DNA from: Delphinapterus leucas
Taxonomy: Eukaryota; Chordata; Mammalia; Artiodactyla; Monodontidae
NCBI RefSeq assembly: GCF_002288925.2
Contig: NW_022098026.1
Span: forward strand, 24,771,062 to 24,835,061
Length of the DNA stretch: 64,000 nucleotides
Direction of reading: 5' to 3'
Position 1 is the first letter of the stretch. Every line of letters starts with the position of its first letter. Both the position numbers and the translations under genes were made by a program. Of this stretch, positions 22,134 to 33,124 are shown piece after piece. The notes beneath the pieces were generated by a model. It searched no databases, was not told where the DNA came from, and saw only the letters and a program-made list of their open reading frames with translations.

Positions 22134-22217
22134 TATTGGGTTGGCCACAAAGTTTGTTTGGGTTTTTCCGTAACATCCTACAGAAAAGCTCGAATGAACT
22201 TTTTGGTCGACCCAATA
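22134..22217. mobile_element. 80-bp mini-mariner (MITE) with TA target duplication
   Basis: The element at 22136-22215 starts TTGGGTTGGCC and ends GGTCGACCCAA, flanked on each side by TA. The ends are imperfect inverted repeats of about 35 bases, so almost the whole element folds into one hairpin with a loop of a few bases. It lies inside L1 3' UTR sequence. This is a known class of cetartiodactyl mariner derivative. Related hairpins in cattle are annotated as the miR-2284/2285 family; I recall this and have not checked it. Confidence 0.85.
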
Positions 22218-22916
22218 TATATATTTTTTCAGATTCTTTTCCACTATATGTTATTATAAGTTATGGAATACAGTTCCCTGTGCTATACAATAAATCCTTG
22301 CTGCTTATCTATTTTACCTATAGTAGTTTGTATCTGTTAATCCCATATTCCTAATTTCTCCCTCCCCCACTCCCTTTCCTCCTTGATAACCAAAACTTTG
22401 TTTTCTGCTGTTTCTGTTTTGTGTATAAATTCATTTGTACTATTTTTTAGATTCCACATATAAGTGATATCATATGGTATTTGTCTTTCCCTGTCTGACA
22501 TACTTCACTGAGTATAATATACTCTAGGTCCATCTCCATTGTTGCAAATAGCAATATTTCATTGTTTTACAGCTGAGTAATATTCCATTTGTATATATAT
22601 ACCACATCTTCCTAAATCAGCCATTTGTTGATGGGCACTTGGGTTGTTTCCATGTCTTGGCTATTGTAAATAGTGCTGCTATGAATATCGGAGTGTGTGT
22701 ATCTTTTCTAATTAGAGTTTTCAGTTTTTTTCTGGATATATACCCAAGAGTGAGATTGCAGGATCATATGGTAGCTATACTTTTAGTTTCTTAAGGAACC
22801 TCCACACTGTTTTCCATAACGGCTGCACAAATTTGCATTCCCACCAACAGTGTAGGAGGGGTGCCTTCTCTCAACACCCTCTGCAGCACTTTTTTAAAAG
22901 GTTCTGTTGAGGTGGA

Positions 22917-23092
22917 CCATTTTTAAAGTCTTTATTGAATTTGTTACAGTATTGCTTCTGTTTTATGTTTTGGTTTTTTGGCTGCGAGGCATGTGGTATC
23001 GATCTTAGCTCCACGACCAGGGATCGAACCCACGCCCCGTGCATTGGAAGGCGAAGTCTTAACCACTAGACCACCAGGGAAGTTCCCTCTCC
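22917..23092 (-). mobile_element. CHR-1-like tRNA-derived SINE
   Basis: On the minus strand it begins GGGAACTTCCCTGG and carries tRNA-like A and B box remnants ('GGGATCGAACCC' on the minus side as the complement of the plus 'GGGTTCGATCCC'-type motif). The plus strand shows 'CGACCAGGGATCGAACCC'. It is followed by a T-rich 3' region. It interrupts the older L1 and is more diverged than the CHR-2-like copies. Confidence 0.75.
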
Positions 23093-23297
23093 ATTATTTA
23101 TTGTTTGTAGACTTTCTGATGATGGCCATTCTGACGGGTGTGAGATGATACCTCATTCTGGTTTTGATTTCCATTTCTCTAATAATTAGTGATGTTAAGC
23201 ATCTTTCCATGTGCCTGTTGGCCATCTGTATGTCTTCTTTGGAGAAATGTCTATTTAGGTCTTCTGCCAATTTTTTGATTTTTTTTTTTTTTACATC

Positions 23298-23303
23298 TTT
23301 ATT
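23298..23303 (-). promoter_or_regulatory. L1 polyadenylation signal
   Basis: AATAAA on the minus strand (TTTATT on plus), a few bases before the A tail. The same CCAATAAAGATG context ends the L1 copies at 9.96 kb and 15.13 kb. Confidence 0.8.
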
Positions 23304-23655
23304 GGAGTATAATTGCTTTACAATGGTGTGTTAGTTTCTGCTTTATAACAAAGTGAATCAGTTATACATATACATATGTTCCCATATCTCTTCCCTCTTG
23401 CGTCTCCCTCCCTCCCACCCTCCCTATCCCACCCCTCCGGGCGGTCACAAAGCACCGAGCTGATCTCCCTGTGCTATGCAGATGCTTCCCACTAGATATC
23501 TACCTTATGTTTGGTAGTGTATATATGTCCATGCCTCTCTCATGCTTTGTCACAGCTTAGCCTTACCCCTCCCCATATCCTCAAGTCCATTCTCTAGAAG
23601 GTCTGTGTCTTTATTCCTGTCTTACCCCTAGGTTCTTCATGACATTTTTTTTTGC

Positions 23656-26600
23656 TTAGATTCCATATATACGTGTTAGCGTACGGTATTTGTCTTTCTC
23701 TTTCTGACATACTTCACTCTGTATGACAGACTCTAGGTCCATCCACCTCATTACAAATAGCTCAATTTCGTTTCTTTTTATGGCTGAGTAATATTCCATT
23801 GTATATATGTGCCACATCTTCTTTATCCATTCATCCAATGATGGACCCTTAGGTTGTTTCCATCTCTGGGCTATTGTAAATAGAGCTGCAATGAACATTG
23901 TGGTACATGACTTTTTTTGAATTATGGTTTTCTCAGGGTTTATGCCCAGTAATGGGATTGCTGGGTCATATGGTAGTTCTATTTGTAGTTTTTTAAGGAA
24001 CCTCCATACTGTTCTCCATAGTGGCTGTATCAATTTCCATTCCCACCAACAGTGCAAGAGGGTTCCCTTTTCTCCACACCCTCTCTAGCATTTATTGTTT
24101 CTAGATTTTTTGATGATGGCCATTCTGACTGGTGTGAGATGATATCTCATTGTAGTTTTGATTTGCATTTCTCAAATGATTAATGATGTTGAGCATTCTT
24201 CCATGTGTTTGTTGGAAGTCTGTATATCTTCTTTGGAGAAATGTCTATTTAGGTCTTCTGCCCATTTTTGGATTGGGTTATTTGTTTTTTGGTTATTGAG
24301 CTGCATGAGCTGCTTGTATATTTTGGAGATTAATCCTTTGTCAGTTGCTTCATTTGCAAATATTTTCTCCCATTCTGAGGGTTGTCTTTTGGTCTTTTTT
24401 ATGGTTTCCTTTGCTGTGCAAAAGCTTTGAAGTTTCATTAGGTCCCATTTGTTTATTTTTGTTTCCATTTCTCTAGGACGTGGGTCAAAAAGGATCTTCC
24501 TGTGATTTATGTCATAGAGTGTTCTGCCTATGTTTTCCTCTAAGAGTTTGATAGTTTCTGGCCTTACATTTAGGTCTTTAATCCATTTTGAGTTTATTTT
24601 TGTGTACGGTGTTAGGGAGTGATCTAATCTCATACTTTTATATGTACTTGTCTAGTTTTTCCAGCACCACTTATTGAAGAGGCTGTCCTTTCTCCACTGT
24701 ACATTCCTGCCTCCTTTATCAAAGATAAGGTGACCATATGTGCGTGGGTTTATCTCTGGGATTTCTATCCTGTTCCATTGATCTATATTTGTGTTTTTGT
24801 GCCAGTACCATACTGTCTTGATTACTGTAGCTTTGTAGTATAGTCTGAAGTCAGGGAGCCTGATTCCTCCAGCTCCGTTTTTCGTTCTCAAGATTGCTTT
24901 GGCTATTTGGGGTCTTTTGTGTTTACATACAAATTGTGAAATGTTTTGTTCTAGCTCTGTGAAAAATGCCAGTGGTAGTTTGATAGGGATTGCATTGAAT
25001 CTGTAGATTGCTTTGGGTAGTATACTCATTTTCACAATGTTGATTCTTCCAATCCAAGAACATGGTATATCTTTCCATCTATTTGTATCATCTTTAATTT
25101 CTTTCATCAGTGTCTTATAATTTTCTGCATACAGGTCTTCTGTCTCCTTAGGTAGGTTTATTCCTAGATAGTTTATTCTTTTTGTTGCAATGGTAAATGG
25201 GGATGTTTTCTTGATTTCACTTTCAGCTATTTCATCATTAGTGTATAGGAATGCCACCGATTTCTGTGCATTAATTTTTCATACTGCTACTTTACCAAAT
25301 TCATTGATTAGCTCTAGTAGTTTTCTGGTAGCATCTTTAGGATTCTCTACGTATAGTATCATGTCATCTGCAAACAGTGACAGCTTTACTTCTTCTTTTC
25401 CCATTTGGATTCCTTTTATTTCCTTTTCTTCTCTGATTGCTGTGGCTAAAACTTCCAAAACTATGTTGAATAAGAGTGGTGAGAGTGGGCAACCTTGTCA
25501 TGTTCCTGATCTTAGTGGAAATGCTTTCAGTTTTTTACCACTGAGGATGATGTTGGCTGTGGGTTTGTCATACATGGCCTTTATTATGTTGAGGAAAGTT
25601 CCCTCTATGCCTACACTCTGGAGGGTTTTTATCATAAATGTGTGTTGAATTTTGTCAAAAGCTTTCTCTGCATCTATTGAGATGATCATATGGTTTTTCT
25701 CCTGCAATTTGTTAATATGGTGTATCACGTTGATTGATTTGTGTATATTGAAGAATCCTTGCATTCCTGGGATAAAACGCACTTCATCATGGTGTATGAT
25801 CATTTTAATGTGCTGTTGGATTCTGTTTGCTAGTATTTTGTTGAGGATTTTTGCATCTATGTTCATCAGTGATATTGGCCTGTAGTTTTCTTTCTTTGTG
25901 ACATCCTTGTCTGGTTTTGGTATCAAGGTGATGGTGGCCTCGTAGAAGGAATTTGGGAGTGTTCCTCCCTCTGCTATATTTTGGAAGAGTTTGAGAAGGA
26001 CAGTTGTTAGCTCTTCTCTAAATGTTTGATAGAATTCGCCTGTGAAGCCATCTGGTCCTGGGCTTTTGTTTGTTGGAAGATTTTTAATGACAGTTTCAAT
26101 TTCAGTGCTTGTGATTGGTCTGTTCATATTTTCTATTTCTTCCTGATTCAGTCTTGGCAGGTTGTGCATTTCTAAGAATTTGTCCATTTCTTCCAGGTTG
26201 TCTATTTTATAGGCATAGAGCTGCCTGTAGTAATCTCTCATGATCTTTTGTATTTCTGCAGTGTCAGTTGTTACTTCTCCTTTTTCATTTGTAATTCTAT
26301 TGATTTGAGTCTTCTCCCTTTTTTTCTTGATGAATCTGGCTAATGGTTTATCAATTTTGTTTATCTCCTCAAAGAACCAGCTTTTAGTTTTATTGATTTT
26401 TGCTATTGTTTCCTTCATTTCTTTTTCATTTATTTCTGATCTGATTTGTATGATTTCTTTCCTTCTGCTAACTTTAGGGTTTTTTTGTTCTTCTTTCTCT
26501 AATTGCTTTAGGTGCAAGGTTAGGTTGTTTATTCGAGATGTTTCCTGTTTCTTAAGGTAGGATTGTATTGCTATAAGCTTCCCTCTTAGAACTGCTTTTG

Positions 26601-27462
26601 CTGCATCCCATAGATTTTGGGTCGTCATGTCTCCACTGTCATTTGTTTCTAGGTATTTTTTGATTTCCTCTTTGATGTCTTCGGTGATCACTTCGTTATT
26701 AAGTAGTGTATTGTTTAGCCTCCATGTGTTTGTATTTTTTACAGATCTTTTCCTGTAATTGGTATCTTGTCTCATAGCGTTGTGGTCAGAAAAGATACTT
26801 GATACAATTTTCTTAAATTTACCAAGGCTTGATTTGTGACCCAAGATATCATCTATCCTGGAGAATGTTCCATGAGCACTTGAGAAGAATGTGTATTCTG
26901 TTGTTTTTGGATGGAATGTCCTATAAATATCAATTAAGTCCATCTTGTTTAATGTATCATTTAAAGGTTGGGTTTCCTTATTTATTTTCATTTTGGATGA
27001 TCTGTCCATTGGTGAAAGTGGGGTGTTAAAGTCCCCTACTATGAATATGTTACTGTTGATTTCCCCTTTTATGGCTGTTACTATTTGCCTTATGTATTGA
27101 GGTGCTCCTATGTTGGGTGCATAAATATTTATAATTGTTATATCTTCTTCTTGGATCGATCCCTTGATCATTATGTAGTGTCCTTCTTTGTCTCTTGTAA
27201 TAGTCTTTATTTTAAGGTCTATTTTGTCTGATATGAGAATTGCTACTCCAGCTTTCTTTTGGTTTCGATTTGCATGAAATATCTTTTTCCATCCCCTTAC
27301 TTTCAGTCTGTATGTGTCTCTAGGTCTCAAGTGGGTCTCTTGTAGAGAGCAAATATATGGGTCTTGTTTTTGTATCCATTCAGCTAATCCGTGTCTTTTG
27401 GTGGAAGCATTTAGTCCACTTACATTTAAGGTAATTATCGATATGTATGTTCCTATTCCCAT
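23656..27462 (-). pseudogene. L1-ORF2: L1 ORF2p, endonuclease-reverse transcriptase, five nonsense codons
   Basis: 1269 codons in one frame from ATG at 27462 to the terminal stop at 23656, close to the usual mammalian ORF2 length. The N-terminal apurinic-like endonuclease is intact: N13, E42 in LQETH, D144 and N146 in GDFN, D204, and H227 in SDH. H227 lies about three residues earlier than in human L1, suggesting a small in-frame loss. The reverse transcriptase begins in the first open segment, and its catalytic FADD is at residues 697-700. In-frame stops are at codons 655 (25498-25500, TGA), 728 (25279-25281, TGA), 937 (24652-24654, TAG), 1097 (24172-24174, TGA) and 1126 (24085-24087, TAG, inside the Cys-rich C-terminal motif). 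The first stop removes FADD, so no active reverse transcriptase is made. Only a 654-residue endonuclease-containing product could be. Confidence 0.95.
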
Positions 27463-27520
27463 TTTCTTAATTGTTTTAAGTTCATTATTGTAGGTCTTTT
27501 CCTTCTCTTGTGTTTCTTGT

Positions 27521-28414
27521 CTAGAGAAGTTCCTTTAGCAGTTGTTGTAAAGCTGGTTTGGTGGTGCTGAACTCTCTCAGCTTTTGCTTGTCTGTACAGG
27601 TTTTAATTTCTCCATCAAATCTGAATGAGATCCTTGCTAGGCAGAGTAATCTTGGTTGCAGGTTTTTCTCCGTCATCACTTTAAATATGTCCTACCAGTC
27701 CTTTCTGGCTTGCAGAGTTTCTGCTGAAAGATCAGCTGTTAACCTTATGGGGATTCCCTTGTGTGTTATTTGTTGTTTTTCCCTTGCTGCTTTTAATATG
27801 TTTTCTTTGTATTTAATTTTTGACAGTTTGATTAATATGTGTCTTGGTGTATTTCTCCTTGGATTTATCCTGAATGGGACTCTCTGTGCTTCCTGGACTT
27901 GATTAACTATTTCCTTTCCCATATTAGGGAAGTTTTCAACTATAATCTCTTCAAATATTTTCTCAGTCCCTTTCTTTTCCTCTTCTTCTTCTGGAACCCC
28001 TATAATTCAAATGTTGGTGTGTTTAATGTTGTCCCAGAGGTCTCTGAGACTGTCCTCAGTTCTTTTCATTCTTTTTTCTTTATTCTGCTCTGCAGTAGTT
28101 ATTTCCACTATTTTATCTTCCAGGTCACTTATCCGTTCTTCTGCCTCAGTTATTCTGCTATTGATCCCATCCAGAGTACTTTTAATTTCATTTATTGTGT
28201 TGTTCATCATTGTTTGTTTCATCTTTAGTTCTTCTAGGTCCTTGTTAAATGTTTCTTGCATTTTGTCTATTCTATTTCCAAGATTTTGGATCATCTTTAC
28301 TATCATTATTCTGAATTCTTTTTCAGGTAGACTGCCTATTTCCTCTTCATTTGTTAGGTCTGGTGGGTTTTTATCTTGCTCCTTCATCTGCTGTGTGTTT
28401 TTCTCTCTTCTCAT
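27521..28414 (-). pseudogene. L1-ORF1: L1 ORF1p, RNA-binding chaperone, two nonsense codons
   Basis: 298 codons in a single frame. The start begins MRREKNTQQ, as in cetartiodactyl ORF1p, and the terminal stop TAG is at 27521-27523. ORF1p normally trimerises through an N-terminal coiled coil and coats L1 RNA through RRM and C-terminal domains. Here residues about 45-130 are rich in E, K, I and L in heptad-like spacing. In-frame stops are at codon 136 (28007-28009, TGA) and codon 241 (27692-27694, TAG). Both fit C-to-T changes of CGA and CAG. There is no net indel. The truncated product would keep the coiled coil but lose the RNA-binding half. Confidence 0.93.
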
Positions 28415-30141
28415 TTTGCTTATCTTACTGTGTTTGGGGTCTCCTTTTTGCAGGCTGCAGGTTCTTAGTTCCCGTTGTTTTTGGTGTCTGTCCCCAGTGA
28501 CTAACGTTGCTTCAGTGGGTTGTGTAGGCTTCCTGGTGGAGAGGACTAGTGCCTGTGTTCTGGTGGATGAGGCTGGATCTTGTCTTTTTGGTGGGCAGCT
28601 CCACGTCTGGTGGTGTTTTTTGGGGTGTCTGTGGATTCATTATGATTTTAGGCAGCCTCTCTGCTAATGGTTGGTGTTGTGTTCCTGTCTTGCTAGTTGT
28701 TTGGCACAGGATGTCCAGCACTGTAGCTTGCTGGTCGTTGAGTGAAGCTGGATGCTGGTGTTGAGATGGAGATCTCTGGGAGATTTTCGCCGTTTGGTAT
28801 TATGTGGAGCTGGGAGGTCTCTTGTTGACCAGTGTCCTGAAGTTGGCTCTCCCGCCTCAGAGGCACAGCACTGACTCCTGGCTGCAGCACCAAGAGCCTT
28901 TCATCCACACGGAAAAAGAGGAAAAGGGGAAAAAATCATAAATCTTGCTCTCAAAGTCCACCTTCTTAATTTGGGATGATTCGTTGTCTATTCATGTATT
29001 CCACAGATGCAGGGTACATCAAGTTGATTGTGGAGCTTTAATCCGCTGCTTCTGAGGCTTCTGGGAGAGATTTCCCTTTCTCTTCTTTGTTCTCACAGCT
29101 CCCAGGGGTTCAGCGTTGGATTTGGCCCTGCCTCTGCGTGTAGGTCGCTGGAGGGCGTCTGTGCTTCGCTCAGACAGGACGGGGTTAAAGGAGCCGCTGA
29201 TTCGGGGGCTCTGGCTCACTCAGGCCGGGGGGAGGGAGGGGCACTGCATGCGGGGCGAGCCTGTGGTGGCAGAGGCCAGCATGACGTTGCACCAGCCTGA
29301 GGCATGCCGTGCGTTCTCCCGGGGGAGTTGTCCCTGGATCCCGGGACACTGGCAGTGGCGGGCTGCTCAGGCTCCTGGGAGGGGAGGTGTGGATAGTGAC
29401 CTGTGCTCGCACACAGGCTTCTTGGTGGCGGCAGCAGCAGCCTTAGCGTCTCATGCCCGTCTCTGGGGTCCGTGCTGTTAGCCGCGGCTCGCGCCCGTCT
29501 CTGGAGCTCCTTTAAGCAGCGCTCTTAATCCCCTCTCCTCGCGCACCAGGAAACAAAGAGGGAAGAAAAAGCCTCTTGCCTCTTTGGCAGGTCCAGACTT
29601 TTCCCCAGAATCCCTCCCGGCTAGCCGTGGCGCACTAACCCCCTGCAGGCTGTGTTCATGCCGCCAACCCCAGTCCTCTCCCTGCGCTCCGACCAAAGCC
29701 CGAGCCTCAGCTCCCAGCCCCCGCCCGCCCGGGCTGGTGAGTGCCAGTCGGCCCTGATCCTCTGTGCGGGAATCTCTCCACTTTGCCCTGCGCACCCCTG
29801 TTGCTGTGCTCTCCTCCGTGGCTCCGAAGCTTTCCCTCTTCACCACCCGCAGTCTCCGCCCGCGAAGGGGCTTCCTAGTGTGTGGAAACCTTTCCTCTTT
29901 CACAGCTCCCTCCCAGTGGTGCAGGTGCTGTCCCTACCCTTTTGTCTCTGTTTATTCTTTTTTCTTTTGTCCTACCCAGGTACGTGGGGGGTTTCTTGCC
30001 TTTTGGGAGGTCTGAGGTCTTCTGCCAGCATTCAGTAGGTGTTCTGTAGGAGTTGTTCCCCGTGTAGATGTATTTCTGGTGTATCTGTGGGGAGGAAGGT
30101 GAACTCCGCGTCTTACTCTTCTGCCATCTTCCCGGAAGCCC
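28415..30141 (-). promoter_or_regulatory. L1 5' UTR and internal promoter
   Basis: 1.73 kb, strongly GC- and CpG-rich between about 29090 and 29900, unlike the AT-rich surroundings. The minus strand starts near GGGCTTCCGGGAAGATGGC. The AAGATGGC motif (plus 30123-30130) is a YY1 site in the position where human L1 has one; its role here is inferred. Several 70-140-codon frames in both strands (for example 29478-29903) come from the CpG-rich composition and match no family I know. Confidence 0.8.
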
Positions 30142-30692
30142 GTTTTTTTGTTGTTGTTTTTTTTTTTTAATATTGAGTTGTTCGAGCTATTTTTATGTTT
30201 TGGATACTAACCCCCTGTCAGTTGCATCATTTGCAAATATTTTCTCTCATTCTGTAGGTTGTCTTTTTGTTTTGTTGATGGTTTTCTTTGCTGTGCAAAA
30301 GCTTTTAAGTTTGATTAGGTCCCATTTGTTTATTTTTGCATTTATTTCTTTTACCTTGGGAGACTAAGAAAATATTGCTATGATTTATGTTCGAGAATGC
30401 TTTGCTTATGTTCTTTTCTAGGAGTTTTATGGTGTCATGTCTTATATTTAGGACATAAACCATTTTGAGTTTATTTTTTCATATGGTGTGAGGGAGTGTT
30501 CTAATTTTGTTGATCTACATGCAGCTGTCCAGCTTTCCCAACACCACTTGCTGAAGAGACTGTCTTTTCTCCAGATATAGTCTTGCCTCCTTTGTCATAA
30601 ATTAATTGACCATGGGTGTCTGGGTTTATTTCTGGGCTCTCTATTCTGTTCCACTGATCTGTATGTCAGTTTTTGTGCCAATACTATGCTGT
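30142..30692 (-). mobile_element. Older L1, 5' remaining part (ORF2 fragment)
   Basis: The same old L1 as 22052-23280, split by the full-length L1. It reads 'GTTGCATCATTTGCAAATATTTTC' and 'CACCACTTGCTGAAGAGACTG' on the plus strand, which is ORF2 in reverse. It ends abruptly near 30692, the 5' truncation point. Confidence 0.87.
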
Positions 30693-30714
30693 TTGGTACA
30701 GCTCACGTAATCTT

Positions 30715-30835
30715 TAAAAGAATATTTAATGTAGATGGTATTATTCTCATTTTGCAAAAGAGGAAATTAAGTTTATAGAAGTTGCTTATCCAACTAAGTG
30801 ATAAAGTTATGATCCAAATCTGTGTCCATTGTCAT
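30715..30835 (-). repeat. MIR fragment
   Basis: 'TTATTCTCATTTTGCAAAAGAGG', then 'TTATAGAAGTTGCTTATCC'. This is a diverged minus-strand MIR. Confidence 0.5.
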
Positions 30836-30854
30836 CATGCCACAGTGCCTCCCC

Positions 30855-31205
30855 TCAGAGCTCCAACCCCACTCAGTTATTTTCATTTCCCTGAGCAGCC
30901 CTTGCCCTCTCAGACTTTTGCACAAAATCATCCCTTTTCTCCTGAAACACTTTCTCTAACTTTACTTAGTTTACTCCTACTCATCACTTGAGAGTCAGCT
31001 CAAATATCACATCCTCCAGAAGCCTTTTCTATTTTTCCCCTTCTACAGGTTGGATTATGGCCCCTCTTACGTCCCACCAATGTGCCTTCTCTATGACTAT
31101 ACTTTCCACATTGTGCTGTGATCATTGCTCTGTCCTATCTACCTCTTGCCCTGTTGTGTCCTTGAGGGTGGACACCCTATTTATTCCCTGCCCCGCACCA
31201 CCACC
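30855..31205 (+). repeat. L2 LINE 3' region
   Basis: 'CTCCTACTCATCACTTGAGAG', 'CAGCTCAAATATCACATCC', 'TCCAGAAGCCTTTTC', then a 'CCTTGAGGGTGGACACC' block. This is L2 order. The open frames here are typical L2 by-products. Confidence 0.65.
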
Positions 31206-31217
31206 CTGGAACTTTCC

Positions 31218-31528
31218 AGAGCTGTGCTGTCTACTGTGACAGTCACTAGCCATATTTACCTATTGAGCGTTTGAAATTTGGCTAGTCAGAACTGAGATGT
31301 GCTATAAAATATATTACATTTTGAAGACTTAGATGAACAATAAGAATGTAAAATATCTCATTAATAGTTTTTAATATGAAATGTATATCAAAATGATAAT
31401 ATTTTGGATCAACTGGTTTAAAAATATGCGATTAAAATTATTTATGTCTGCTTCCTCCAACTTTTTAAACGTGGCTACTAGGTAATTTTAAATGACGTAT
31501 ATTTCTTTTGGACAGCAGTGCTCAAGGA
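31218..31528. mobile_element. hAT-Charlie-like non-autonomous element
   Basis: The inner left end 'GTGCTGTCTACTGTGACAG' and the right end (reversed: GCACTGCTGTCCAAAAG) resemble the CAGTGCTGTCC terminus of MER1-type elements. The interior is AT-rich and contains 'CACTAGCCATATTTACCTATTG'. Diverged, with no coding. Confidence 0.55.
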
Positions 31529-32824
31529 TTCCATCACATAGTTCTGAGTAAGCCTTTGTAACTATTTAAATGATTTGAGGGAGTACTGCAAAAGCATCCT
31601 TATTGGTTTGCTTTCTTTGGTTTTCTCTATTAACTTTAGATAGGCCTCTAGTGGTGAAGAGAGAAATGATCTGGTTTGGGTTTCCACGTGTGCTTGTACT
31701 GAAGTTTGGGATATAGATGGTTAGTTGGTTGGGTTAACGGATAGATGTCCTACTAGTTGTGTTACCATGGGCAAGGTACTAACCTCTTTCTGCCTCATTT
31801 TCTCAAGTACACAGTGAAGATGATTGTAAAGTCTGTCTCATAGGAATGTTGAAAGGATGCAATGAGTTAACTTCCAGAGTCCTTTCACAGGTCAAACACT
31901 GCCTGACGTGGAATAAATGCTCATCACATGTTAGCTTTATTACTCATGCCATAGCTGTGTGGCTCCTGGTGGGGAAATGTGGAGAGAATGCCTCCTTCAG
32001 TGATCTGCCTCATTCTGTGGAAAGCCAGAGTAGAGATTTACTGTCTCTGTGTCCTTGGCAGTTAGAGGATCCTCAGTGGCAAGCTGTGGGGACAGTGGCA
32101 AGGTCTTAGGAGGCCAGGCCATCCTCTGGCTGAATAACTATCTGGTGACTCTTCCTGTCAGCTCTGGGGCCTTCACACACAGACAGCTTCCCTTCCTCAG
32201 GGCACTGGGAGCTGAGCATCTGGACAGCAGCAAACTTCATTAACTTTAAGCAAGGGGAGCTCAGAGGAAGAAATAATGGTCCTAAGTTCCAAGCTTCCTA
32301 ATTAAGATGCAGAAGGCACTGGGGAGTCACACATATACCTCAGAAACCTCATTCATGGACTATGCCTTCCATTTGAGTTTCCCCAATGTGTCTATGCAAA
32401 ACTGATCCTTGACCCATAAAGCAAGACAAAGGGAAGGGAGCTAGATTTGTCTCTGTGTGCATTTAATGCACCTTCAAACCCACCTGGGAACCCCCTCATT
32501 CTTTGATCTCATGTAACATGGCCTCCTGGGCTTGCAAATTAAGTGCCTTTCCATTCAGATCTATAAGGAGTTTTTCAAAGATCAAGTATATCTGCACACT
32601 TGAGTGTTCCAGGGGACTGATGGGGTTTTAATGATACTTTCTGGCACTCATTACTAGCTGAGATTCCTGAAGGCAGTCCCCAGGCAGGTCAAAGAATAGA
32701 ACAGTTGGGTATTTTTAGCCTTTCTGCATTCCTAGAAATTTTCAGTTCTGAATGTAACTATGGTGTGGAAAAGGTCCAGCCGACACAGGCAGAAAAGCTG
32801 TGATATTCTTGGAAAGAACATCGT
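31529..32824. other. About 1.3 kb without a gene; possible MIR near 31720-31900
   Basis: Mostly unique sequence. 'TGTGTTACCATGGGCAAGGTAC' at 31758 hints at a plus-strand MIR. The frames at 31846-32243 lack a domain. Confidence 0.45.
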
Positions 32825-33075
32825 TTCAAAATCATGCAGACTGGTTTAGAATGCCAGCCCTATCCCTGACCAGTTGTGTAACCACAGAAGCCACTTATTT
32901 TCTCTGAGCCTTAGTTTTCTGAGCTGTAAAATGGATACAATAATAAACTCACAGAGTGTGGATGGGGACTAAATGAGATAGTATATATAACTCTTCTAGC
33001 ATACACCAGGCACTGTAGTAGGGGCTCAAACATGGTAGCTACTGTCTTTCGTTTGTTGCTAACATTAACAATAAT
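32825..33075 (+). repeat. MIR SINE
   Basis: 'GACCAGTTGTGTAACCACAG', 'GAGCCTTAGTTTTCTGAGCTG', 'TAAAATGGATACAATAATA', then a 3' 'CACCAGGCACTGTAGTAGG'. A near-complete MIR. Confidence 0.72.
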
Positions 33076-33089
33076 AAACCAGCATGCTC

Positions 33090-33124
33090 CTACAAAGAAT
33101 CACAGCTTCTACAAAGAATCACAG
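33090..33124. repeat. Exact 16-bp tandem repeat, period 19
   Basis: CTACAAAGAATCACAG at 33090-33105 is repeated exactly at 33109-33124 after CTT. A small local duplication. Confidence 0.95.

Larger units (their letters stand above)
22052..23280 (-). mobile_element. Older L1, 3' part, interrupted by a mariner and a SINE
   Basis: Minus-strand L1 3' UTR and ORF2 C-terminus. It continues at 30142-30692, beyond the full-length L1 inserted into it: the reading 'GGTCTTCTGCCAATTTTTTG' stops at 23277 and resumes as 'AATATTGAGTTGTTCGAGC' at 30171. It also hosts a mini-mariner (22136-22215) and a CHR-1-like SINE (22917-23092). ORF2 is thoroughly broken. Confidence 0.88.
23279..30141 (-). mobile_element. 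Full-length L1 retrotransposon, about 6.86 kb
   Basis: A complete minus-strand L1: 5' UTR (28415-30141), ORF1 (27521-28414), a 58-base spacer, ORF2 (23656-27462), 3' UTR, AATAAA signal (plus 23298-23303) and A tail (23279-23292). It is inserted in an older L1 of the same orientation. A-rich flanks hide the duplication. Neither ORF has a net frameshift, but both have nonsense codons, so it cannot move on its own. The 3' UTR matches the young truncated copies at 9706-9975 and 14914-15138. Confidence 0.96.

Noticed and set aside
25190..28764. Plus-strand hydrophobic frames of 70-218 codons opposite the L1 ORFs
   Set aside because: They are antisense shadows of A-rich L1 coding sequence. T-rich antisense reads as Leu, Ile, Phe and Ser.
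29478..29903. 141-codon minus frame and several plus frames in GC-rich DNA at 29.0-30.0 kb, resembling a CpG-island gene
   Set aside because: The interval is the CpG-rich 5' UTR of the full-length L1. Position, orientation and downstream ORF1 and ORF2 explain it fully.
33090..33124. Short direct repeats considered as a CRISPR-like or tandem gene array
   Set aside because: Only two units with a 3-base spacer in an animal genome. No array structure exists anywhere in the window.
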